Positions 1 through 5,416 of a stretch of DNA of 6,606 bases are shown piece after piece. This DNA is from an uncultured Paracoccaceae bacterium (GTDB taxonomy: Bacteria > Pseudomonadota > Alphaproteobacteria > Rhodobacterales > Rhodobacteraceae), in the NCBI GenBank assembly GCA_937927885.1, contig CALEZJ010000279.1:1-6606 (forward strand). The letters run 5' to 3'. The translations under genes and the position numbers were made by a program. Below the pieces are notes generated by a model. It was not told where the DNA came from. It saw only the letters and a list, made by a program, of their open reading frames with translations, and ran no database searches. Position 1 is the stretch's first letter. Each line of letters begins with the position of its first letter.

Positions 1-138
1 GTCTCGCGCCACCGCATCCTGCGCGGGCTTGAGCGCCAGAAACACCGCCGTCCCCGGATAGGGAATGACCGGCGAGGGACGGGCGTGCAACTCGTTCGTC
101 AGCGCATAGCGCAGCGGGTGGTCGACAATGGCGGTCAT
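1..138 (-). CDS. DUF3422 family protein, N-terminal fragment (runs off left edge)
   Basis: Only the first 46 codons are present; the reading frame is open to the window edge. The peptide begins MTAIVDHPLRYALTNELHAR and continues PSPVIPYPGTAVFLALKPAQDAV. The 'DHPLR-x-AL-x-NE-x-HARP' block is the hallmark opening of DUF3422 proteins, which are predicted membrane-anchored proteins of proteobacteria with no established biochemical role; in the family the C-terminal end carries the membrane segments, which lie outside this window. The ATG at 138 is chosen because an AGGA ribosome binding site sits about 7 bases upstream and an in-frame TAA lies about 30 bases upstream with no other ATG between. 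It follows ycjF in the same direction after 121 bases, so it could be a separate unit or read through from ycjXF. Family call is from the recognised N-terminal motif alone. Confidence 0.85.
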   Translation of the reverse strand, partial: MTAIVDHPLRYALTNELHARPSPVIPYPGTAVFLALKPAQDAVARD

Positions 139-164
139 CGGGCGGTCCTGAAGGGGTTTGGCCC

Positions 165-192
165 ATTAGACCGATGTTGCCGCCCGGGAAAA
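165..192 (-). promoter_or_regulatory. Candidate promoter for the DUF3422 gene
   Basis: Reading leftward, a -10-like TCTAAT (165-170, five of six matches to TATAAT) is preceded after 16 bases by a poor -35-like TTTTCC (187-192). The predicted start of transcription would fall near 158, giving a 5' leader of about 20 bases that still contains the AGGA ribosome binding site of the ATG at 138. Only the -10 is good; this is pattern matching in GC-rich DNA, where AT-rich hexamers stand out, and the -35 overlaps the T-run of the hairpin candidate just upstream. Confidence 0.35.
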
Positions 193-211
193 GCGCGATG
201 GAGCTCCCGCG
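189..211 (-). terminator. Weak terminator-like hairpin after ycjF
   Basis: Reading leftward, CGCG at 208-211 and CGCG at 194-197 can pair, with an inner GG/CC around an AGCT loop (the core GGAGCTCC is itself palindromic) and an unpaired AT bulge; the stem is followed by C and then TTTT (189-192). It sits about 50 bases past the ycjF stop and before the DUF3422 gene, where an end of the ycjXF transcript would make sense. The stem is short and bulged and the T-run is only four bases, so this may be incomplete termination or chance. Confidence 0.3.
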
Positions 212-259
212 TCCACAAAGGCGCGGTGTGCCGTCGTATCCTTGCAAACGCGCAACGCC

Positions 260-1213
260 TCAGCCGCGCCCGAACAGGCCCCTGAGGGCGGCGGCCGTGG
301 TCACGCTGACCCCCGGACGTTGTGCCACGCGCCAGGGCAAGGGGCGGCACAGGTCCATTGCCGCCAGCCCGACCCGCGCGGTCAGGGCGCCGTTCACAAC
401 CCCCTCGCCAAAGCGGCGCGAGAGTTTGGACACCAGCCCCCCGCCCGCCAGCGAGCCGATCACGTCATCCCCCAGCGCAATCGCACCCGTGGCCAGCATG
501 TGCCCCGCCACGGCACGGGCAAGGCGCCAGTTGCCCAGCGCCCCGGGCCGCCCGCCATACAAGGTTGCGATCCGGCGGATCATGCGCAGGTTGGACGCCA
601 GCGCCGCCGCCATGTCGGCCAGCGGCAGCGGGATCAGCGCGGTCGCCATCGCCACCTGACGCGCGGCAGATTGCACCTCGGCCAGCGCCAGCGCATCGAG
701 CCCGGCAAGGCAGCGCGTTTCCGCCGCCTCGATCACCCCGACCGCATCGAGCGCGTCATCCGCCCCGACCTGCACCCCGTAAAGCCCCGCGACCGAGGCC
801 GCCACCCCCCGCGCCTGCCCAAGATCGCGCGCGGCCAGTGCCGCCTCGGCGCGTTTGCGCAGCGCATCGAGCCGCTTCAGCCGCGCGATGCCCAGCGCCT
901 CGCGCAGCGCCCAAAGCGCCAGCGCGGCCACGAGCACCGCCGAAAGCCCCGCCGCAACCCAGCCCAGCACGGGCACCCGCGCCAGCAGGCCGGTGACATA
1001 ATCCCACAGCGCCAGCCCCAGCACCAAACCGGCCAGCGAGGCCGCGCTGGCCAGAAGCCACCCGCCGGGGCCCGCCGCGCCCCCCGCCGCCATCCGGCCC
1101 AGCGCCTGCTCCATCGCCAGGCCTTGCGGCGCATCCTCGATCGGCGGGGCTGCGGCCACATCGGGCGCTGGCTCGGTGCCCAGTTCGATCAGGATCGGTC
1201 CCGTGTTGCTCAT
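260..1213 (-). CDS. ycjF: YcjF-like inner membrane protein (TIGR01620/DUF697)
   Basis: The 317-residue product matches the YcjF layout: a variable acidic, Pro/Ala-rich N-terminus (about 1-50), two adjacent hydrophobic segments (about 52-77 and 82-103) separated by a short Asp/Arg-containing link, a charged Ala/Arg-rich helical stretch (from about 104) that looks cytoplasmic, and a C-terminal DUF697 region ending in the conserved block 'NGALTARVGLAAMDLCRPLPW'. E. coli YcjF is somewhat longer (about 350 residues). Biochemical function is unknown; in E. coli the gene pairs with ycjX. Here the ATG at 1213 lies 11 bases after the ycjX stop and has an AGAGGGGG ribosome binding site that overlaps the ycjX TGA, indicating co-transcription and probably coupled translation. 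The frame stays open far upstream through ycjX, but that extension is antisense-like junk in another frame of ycjX; homology starts with MSNTG. Role at the membrane beside the YcjX GTPase is inferred from pairing. Confidence 0.88.
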   Translation of the reverse strand: MSNTGPILIELGTEPAPDVAAAPPIEDAPQGLAMEQALGRMAAGGAAGPGGWLLASAASLAGLVLGLALWDYVTGLLARVPVLGWVAAGLSAVLVAALALWALREALGIARLKRLDALRKRAEAALAARDLGQARGVAASVAGLYGVQVGADDALDAVGVIEAAETRCLAGLDALALAEVQSAARQVAMATALIPLPLADMAAALASNLRMIRRIATLYGGRPGALGNWRLARAVAGHMLATGAIALGDDVIGSLAGGGLVSKLSRRFGEGVVNGALTARVGLAAMDLCRPLPWRVAQRPGVSVTTAAALRGLFGRG

Positions 1214-1224
1214 CGCGCCCCCTC

Positions 1225-2628
1225 TCAGACCAGCCGGTCGCCGATCAGGAATTCCGCCGCCGCATCCAGCCGGATGTGCGGCAGGCCACGCCCCGCCCCC
1301 TGCAAGACCGGCGGGGCAAAGGGCATCACCGCGTAATCCGCCGCGGGCCAGTGCAGGGCGCCTTCCCGTGCAGGCGACAGAAGCCGCGCGGGATCCTCGG
1401 GCAGGTCGCCCGCATGGGCCGCCACCTGACGACCATCCATCAGCCGCCCGCGCACCGTCTCGACCGCGCGGCCCGAGTGGCTGCGCGTTTCCTCGACCGT
1501 CGCCCTGAGTGCCGCCAGCGCCAGCGCCCCGGTCTGCGCCCCCGAAAACCGCGCCCGGTCGCGCGCCTCGCGCAGCATCGCCTCGATCAGCGCCGTCAGG
1601 CGTTCGTGCTGGGAATGGTGCAGATGGTCGGCCTTGGTGGCGGCAAAGAGAATGCGCTCTACCCGCCGACCGCGCAACAGTGAGGCAAAGAATCCGTTCG
1701 CGCCGGGCCGGAACGCCGCCAGAACCTCGGCCATGGCGCGCCGCTGGTCCTCCAGCGCCGCGGGGCCGCGGTGCAGGGCTTCCAGCACATCGACCAGAAC
1801 CACTTGCCGGTCGATGCGGGCGAAATGCGCCTCGAAGAAGGGCCGGATCACCTGCGCCTTGTAGGCCTCGAACCGGCGCGCCATCTCGCGCCACAGGCTG
1901 CCGCGCGGACCTTCGGACCCCGGAAGGGGGGCAAAGGTCAGCACCGGCGACCCCGCCAGATCCCCGGGCACCAGAAATCGCCCCGGCGTGCAATCCGACC
2001 AACCCGCCGCCCGCGCGGCGGCCAGATAGGCGGTGAACCCCCGCGCCAGATCCTGCGCCACACCCTCGTCATGACGCCGCCCACCGTCTACCTCGTCCAG
2101 CGCCGCCAGAAACGCCCCCGCCTCGGGGCGCGCGGGCAGCCGGGCCAGCACCTCGGCCGACCATTGGGCATAGGATTTTCCCATCAGCCCAAGATCCAGC
2201 AACCATTCACCGGGATAATCCACGATATCCAGATGCAGTTTGCGCGCACCGCCCAGCCCCAGAAAGCCCGACGGAGCGAGACGAAACGACAGTCGCAATT
2301 CGGACACCGCCCGTGTCCCCTCGGGCCAGCGCGGCACCTCGGCGGTCAGCGCGGCCAGATGGCTCTCATAGGCGAAGCGCGGCAATGTCATGTCCGGTTG
2401 GGGCTGCAACCACACGCCGCGGATCACCCCGGCCTGCACCGCGCGCATCCGCTGCATGCGCCCCTGCTCGATCAGGTTGTGCACCAGCGCGGTGATGAAC
2501 ACCGTCTTGCCCGCGCGGCTGAGACCGGTCACGCCAAGCCGCAGCACCGGCTCGAAGAACGCCTCGGACACCGTGTCGCCGAAAGCGTCGAGGGACTGGG
2601 CCAGACGCCCGGCAAGCGAGGGGATCAC
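1225..2628 (-). CDS. ycjX: YcjX family GTP-binding protein (DUF463)
   Basis: The 467-residue product has almost the same length as E. coli YcjX (about 465). A Walker A/G1 motif GLSRAGKT occupies residues 35-42, a DYPGEW block (137-142) supplies the DxxG-type G3 motif after a hydrophobic strand, and TKAD (331-334) is the NKxD-like G4 base-recognition motif, supporting nucleotide binding. The N-terminal 30 residues contain 'AFGDTVSEAFFEPVLRLGVTG', typical of the family. YcjX is a stress-linked P-loop protein (in E. coli in the heat-shock regulon); its substrate or partner is not established, YcjF being the obvious candidate. The start is GTG at 2628, preceded by GGAG eight bases upstream; an ATG a little further upstream is in a different frame. 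It is the first gene of the leftward ycjX-ycjF operon and is divergent from the SDR gene at 2730. No transmembrane segment is evident, so it is probably cytoplasmic or peripheral. Confidence 0.92.
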   Translation of the reverse strand: MIPSLAGRLAQSLDAFGDTVSEAFFEPVLRLGVTGLSRAGKTVFITALVHNLIEQGRMQRMRAVQAGVIRGVWLQPQPDMTLPRFAYESHLAALTAEVPRWPEGTRAVSELRLSFRLAPSGFLGLGGARKLHLDIVDYPGEWLLDLGLMGKSYAQWSAEVLARLPARPEAGAFLAALDEVDGGRRHDEGVAQDLARGFTAYLAAARAAGWSDCTPGRFLVPGDLAGSPVLTFAPLPGSEGPRGSLWREMARRFEAYKAQVIRPFFEAHFARIDRQVVLVDVLEALHRGPAALEDQRRAMAEVLAAFRPGANGFFASLLRGRRVERILFAATKADHLHHSQHERLTALIEAMLREARDRARFSGAQTGALALAALRATVEETRSHSGRAVETVRGRLMDGRQVAAHAGDLPEDPARLLSPAREGALHWPAADYAVMPFAPPVLQGAGRGLPHIRLDAAAEFLIGDRLV

Positions 2629-2694
2629 GGGGGGAACTCCACATCTTTCGCAGCAAACCTAGTCATCCGGCGCGGGAAATTGAAGGGCACCCCC

Positions 2695-2722
2695 TTGCCG
2701 CGCGCGCATTGCGGCGCATAGT
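2695..2722 (+). promoter_or_regulatory. Candidate promoter placing transcription start at the SDR ATG
   Basis: TTGCCG (2695-2700, four of six matches to TTGACA) is followed after 16 bases by CATAGT (2717-2722, four of six matches to TATAAT). Seven bases after the -10 comes the ATG at 2730, so transcription would start at or within a base of the start codon. There is no Shine-Dalgarno-like sequence before that ATG (the preceding bases are CCCGCGC), which fits a leaderless message. Each hexamer is individually weak. Confidence 0.4.
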
Positions 2723-2729
2723 CCCGCGC

Positions 2730-3545
2730 ATGACCTTCACGCTCCTCTCCCTCGGCCACGGCTATGCCGGTCGCGCGACCGAAGCCGCCCTTGGCCCCGA
2801 CTGGCAGGTCCTTGGCACCTCGCGGCGTCCGGGCGCGGCCGTGCTCTGGCCCGACGATGCCGCCGCTGCCCTTGCCAGGGCCACCCATCTGATCGCCTGG
2901 GCCCCGCCGGGACCCGCGGGCGATCCGCTGCTGCCCGGGCTTCTGGGCCTGCCCGCGCCCCGGTTGCGCTGGATCGGCTATGCCTCGGCGAGCAGCCTTT
3001 ACGGCGATACCGGCGGCGACTGGATCGACGAAAGCGCCCCCGACGCCCCCTCGACCGAGCGCGGACTGGCCCGCCAGCGCGCCGAAGCCGACTGGCGCGC
3101 GTTCGCCACGCGGCACTCTGTGCCGCTGGCCCTGCTGCGCATCGCGGGAATCTATGGGCCGGGGCGATCGGTGCTCGATGGCCTGCGCCTAGGCACGGCG
3201 CAGCGTGTCGTCAAGCCGGGGCAGGTCTTCAACCGCATCCACGCCACCGATCTCGGCAGGATCGCTGCGGCCTGCGCGCAAACCTGCCTCGACGGCACGA
3301 TCATTCTTGCCGACGCCGAACCCGCCCCGCAATCCGAGGTCATCGCCTTCGGCGCCCGTCTCCTCGGCCTGTCGCCCCCGCCGGAAATCCCCTACGAATC
3401 CGCCAGCCTCAGCCCGATGGCGCAAAGCTTCTACGCCGAAAACAAACGCCTGCGCTCGCGCCGCATCGGCCCAGAACTGGGCCTTTCCCTGCGCTATCCC
3501 ACCTACCGCGAGGGGTTGGCCGCAATCCTCGACGCTGAATCCTGA
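2730..3545 (+). CDS. YeeZ-type NAD(P)-dependent SDR/epimerase-like protein
   Basis: The 271-residue product is an atypical extended short-chain dehydrogenase. A Rossmann GxGxxG motif (GHGYAG, 9-14) opens the protein and GTSRR (29-33) after the second strand suggests NADP(H) preference. The active-site region reads SASSLYGDTGGDW (86-98): the Tyr91 of YxxxK is present but the Lys position is Gly95, as is usual in the YeeZ-like branch. 'RIAGIYGPGRS' (137-147) and 'NRIHATDLG' (168-176) are further family blocks, as is the C-terminal 'YPTYREGLAAIL'. The substrate is unknown; epimerase or reductase activity cannot be assigned. ATG 2730 is preferred over an in-frame TTG at 2709 because the Rossmann strand starts right after it and the TTG would lie upstream of the likely -10. 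truA follows in the same direction after 108 bases; ycjX is divergent. No signal peptide or membrane segment, so cytoplasmic. Confidence 0.85.
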   Translation: MTFTLLSLGHGYAGRATEAALGPDWQVLGTSRRPGAAVLWPDDAAAALARATHLIAWAPPGPAGDPLLPGLLGLPAPRLRWIGYASASSLYGDTGGDWIDESAPDAPSTERGLARQRAEADWRAFATRHSVPLALLRIAGIYGPGRSVLDGLRLGTAQRVVKPGQVFNRIHATDLGRIAAACAQTCLDGTIILADAEPAPQSEVIAFGARLLGLSPPPEIPYESASLSPMAQSFYAENKRLRSRRIGPELGLSLRYPTYREGLAAILDAES

Positions 3546-3608
3546 CCCTTGCAGGACGAAAAGCCAGCGCGTATCCCGCCAGTATCCTTGCGCCTCAACT
3601 ACCCTCCT

Positions 3609-3629
3609 AGGGGGCGTCAGCACCCCCCT
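3609..3629 (+). other. GC-rich hairpin in the SDR-truA spacer
   Basis: AGGGGG (3609-3614) can pair with CCCCCT (3624-3629), and within the loop G3616 can pair with C3621 around a TCAG loop. The element lies 64 bases after the SDR stop and 24 bases before the truA ATG. It is not followed by a T-run (the next bases are TCCCCG), so it is not a textbook intrinsic terminator; it could attenuate read-through into truA, protect an mRNA end, or be chance in C-rich DNA. The truA ribosome binding site is outside the stem. Confidence 0.4.
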
Positions 3630-3653
3630 TCCCCGCCAGCCAAGGGAAAGCCG

Positions 3654-4421
3654 ATGCCCCGCTACGCCTTTCGCATCGAATACCTCGGCACGCCGTTCAA
3701 CGGCTGGCAGCGTCAAGAGGGCCAACCCTCGGTGCAGCAGGCCATCGAGGAGGCCCTCTCCCGCCTCGACCCAACCGCACCGCGCCTTGCCGCCGCCGGG
3801 CGCACCGACACCGGCGTGCATGCGACAGGTCAGGTGGCGCATGCCGATCTGAGCCGCGACTGGCAGCCCCAAAGGCTGGCCGAGGCGGTGAACCACCATC
3901 TGAAACCCCTGCCCGTCGCGCTGACCGCCTGTGCCCGCGTGCCCGAGGATTTCCATGCAAGGTTCAGCGCCATCGAGCGGCGCTATACGTTCCGCCTCGT
4001 CGCCCGCCGCGCGCCGGTGGTGCAGGACGCGGGCCAGGTCTGGCAGGTTCGATACCCGCTCGACGCCGGGACGATGCGCGAGGCGGCCGCCGCGCTGATC
4101 GGCACGCAGGATTTCACCACCTTCCGCGCAGCGCTGTGTCAGGCGAAATCGCCGGTCAAATCGCTCGACGAGATCACCATCGAGGACCTGCCCTATCCCG
4201 CCGGTCGCGAGTTCCGCTTTCACCTGCGCGCCCGGTCCTTCCTGCACAATCAGGTGCGCTCGATTGTCGGCACGCTGGAACGGGTCGGCGCCGGGGCCTG
4301 GCCGCCCGGGCGGGTGGCCGAGGCGCTGGCGGCTCGCAGCCGCGCCGCCTGCGGCCCGGTGGCGCCGCCCATGGGCCTGACGCTCACCGGCGTCGGCTAT
4401 CCGCAGGACCCCTTCGCCTGA
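3654..4421 (+). CDS. truA: tRNA pseudouridine(38-40) synthase TruA
   Basis: TruA isomerises uridines 38, 39 and 40 in the anticodon stem-loop of many tRNAs in the cytoplasm, which supports decoding and reading-frame maintenance. The 255-residue product has the normal length. It starts '[21 protein letters not shown]', the TruA first strand; the catalytic aspartate is D52 in [11 protein letters not shown] (47-57), equivalent to E. coli Asp60; the conserved tyrosine is in ERRYTFR (Y111); '[11 protein letters not shown]' and '[17 protein letters not shown]' complete the C-terminal half. ATG 3654 is chosen over an upstream in-frame ATG at 3549 because AAGGGAAAG sits immediately before it and homology begins there; the upstream extension is low-complexity and Pro-rich. 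It lies 108 bases after the SDR gene on the same strand and ends 4 bases from the stop of the oppositely oriented transporter gene. Nothing is missing or truncated. Confidence 0.97.
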   Translation: MPRYAFRIEYLGTPFNGWQRQEGQPSVQQAIEEALSRLDPTAPRLAAAGRTDTGVHATGQVAHADLSRDWQPQRLAEAVNHHLKPLPVALTACARVPEDFHARFSAIERRYTFRLVARRAPVVQDAGQVWQVRYPLDAGTMREAAAALIGTQDFTTFRAALCQAKSPVKSLDEITIEDLPYPAGREFRFHLRARSFLHNQVRSIVGTLERVGAGAWPPGRVAEALAARSRAACGPVAPPMGLTLTGVGYPQDPFA

Positions 4422-4425
4422 GCCC

Positions 4426-5325
4426 TCAGGCCGCCCATTGCACGATCACCGCGCCAAGGGCGATCATCGCCATCAGCGCGACGCGAACCGGACCCGATCG
4501 TTCGCCCAGCATCAGCCAGCCGATCAGCGCCGAGAACACGGTCGAGGTCTCGCGCAGCACCGCCGCCTGTCCGACCGGTCCCAGCCGCGTCGCCAGCATG
4601 ATGCCGCCAAAGCTCGCCACCGCGACAAAGGCACCGATCAGACCCCGGCGCAACAGGCTGGAAAGCTCGGCACGCGGCAGCGCCAGCAGGCGGGGCGCCG
4701 CGACCAGCGGCATGAAGAAGGCGTCGATGAAAAAGAACCAGGCCAGAAAGGTAAAGGGGTCGGCGGCCCTGCGAATCGCCCAGGCGTCCCAGGTGGTGTA
4801 GAGCGCGACAAAGGCCCCGGTCGCCACCGCAAAACCCAGGGCCGGGATCAGCCTGTCACGGTCAACCGTCACCTTGCGCAGGTTGTAGGCGGCAAAGCCC
4901 CAGATCCCCGCCAGCAGGACCGCAAGACCCGCCCACTGCAGCGCGTTGAAATGCTCGCCGAACAGCAATCCCGCGCCCAGCACCGTGAACAGCGGACCCG
5001 AACCGCGCACCACCGGGTAGACAACGGTATAGGCCCCACGGGTATAGGTCATCGCCTGCAGGATCTTGTAGCCGACATGGATGGCCAGCGCCCCGGCGAG
5101 GAACGGCCATAGCGCGGGCTCGGGCCATGGGACCAGGAACAGAGCCACCGGCGCGGCCAGCACGATCATGCAAAGGTCGATCCCCGCGCGCGACAGCCAA
5201 GGGTCATGGCGCCCCTTTTGCAGCGCGCCAAAGATCGCGTGCAGCACGGCGGCTGCCAGGGCGAGGGCCATGGACAGGGTCAGCCCGGCCTCGGTGCCTT
5301 CGAGCGAGATCAGCCATTGGCTCAT
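4426..5325 (-). CDS. EamA-family (DMT superfamily) transporter
   Basis: The 299-residue product is almost wholly hydrophobic, with about ten membrane helices in two repeats, as in drug/metabolite transporters of the inner membrane. The first repeat contains 'HAIFGALQKGRHDPW' (29-43) and closes with 'GLLFGEHFNALQWAGLAVLLAGI'; the second repeat closes with 'LRETSTVFSALIGWLMLGERSGP' and a final helix, the usual EamA repeat endings. Substrate cannot be told from sequence; the superfamily includes exporters of amino acids and other metabolites. The start is uncertain: ATG 5325 fits where the family resemblance begins (MSQWLISLEG) but has no good ribosome binding site and a short GCGG/CCGC hairpin abuts it, whereas an in-frame ATG at 5367 has AAGG about 4 bases upstream and would add 14 Arg/Pro-rich residues. 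ftsY lies 91 bases upstream in the same direction, so co-transcription is possible. It converges on truA with 4 bases between stops. Confidence 0.88.
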   Translation of the reverse strand: MSQWLISLEGTEAGLTLSMALALAAAVLHAIFGALQKGRHDPWLSRAGIDLCMIVLAAPVALFLVPWPEPALWPFLAGALAIHVGYKILQAMTYTRGAYTVVYPVVRGSGPLFTVLGAGLLFGEHFNALQWAGLAVLLAGIWGFAAYNLRKVTVDRDRLIPALGFAVATGAFVALYTTWDAWAIRRAADPFTFLAWFFFIDAFFMPLVAAPRLLALPRAELSSLLRRGLIGAFVAVASFGGIMLATRLGPVGQAAVLRETSTVFSALIGWLMLGERSGPVRVALMAMIALGAVIVQWAA

Positions 5326-5359
5326 GCGGGGTTCCGCGGGCAGCCGGGGTGGGGAGCGC

Positions 5360-5405
5360 TGCCCCATGTCGCCTTTCGGCGACGCCCCCCGGGAGAGTTG
5401 GGGCA
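5360..5405 (-). repeat. Nested inverted repeat with GAAA tetraloop between ftsY and the EamA gene
   Basis: Reading leftward, TGCCCCA (5399-5405) pairs perfectly with TGGGGCA (5360-5366), enclosing a perfect 6-bp stem GTCGCC/GGCGAC (5378-5383 with 5368-5373) closed by a GAAA loop, a GNRA tetraloop in this orientation only. A C/G-rich stretch (5384-5398) fills the 5' side of the interior. A TTTTT run precedes the structure rather than following it, so it is not a standard terminator for ftsY. The downstream GGGG could instead pair with the CCCC of the next CTCCCC, giving a competing fold. Possible roles are an RNA processing or stability element, a leader structure of the transporter gene, or a dispersed intergenic palindrome; none is shown. 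Confidence 0.6.
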
Positions 5406-5416
5406 AAAAGACAGGG

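Noticed and set aside
242..1336. Rightward 364-codon open frame opposite ycjF
   Set aside because: Arg/His/Gln-rich shadow with no recognisable domain and no ribosome binding site; ycjF explains the region.
1214..2002. N-terminal extension of ycjF into the ycjX region
   Set aside because: The frame is open but overlaps ycjX in a different frame and is Gly/Arg/Ala-rich; the real start at 1213 has a strong ribosome binding site and family resemblance begins there.
1771..2721. Rightward 316-codon open frame opposite ycjX
   Set aside because: Its translation is His/Arg/Gln/Pro-rich low-complexity sequence typical of an antisense shadow; ycjX on the other strand is intact and recognisable.
3549..3653. 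Upstream in-frame ATG for truA
   Set aside because: It would add 35 Pro/Arg-rich residues, has no good ribosome binding site, and TruA homology begins at the ATG at 3654, which has one.
3189..4247. Leftward 352-codon open frame across the SDR gene and truA
   Set aside because: It spans two genuine genes and their spacer on the opposite strand; the translation is Gly/Arg-rich and unrelated to any family I know.
5360..5405. Known riboswitch class in the ftsY-transporter spacer
   Set aside because: I could not match the stems to any riboswitch consensus I know; the GAAA-capped stem alone is not diagnostic.
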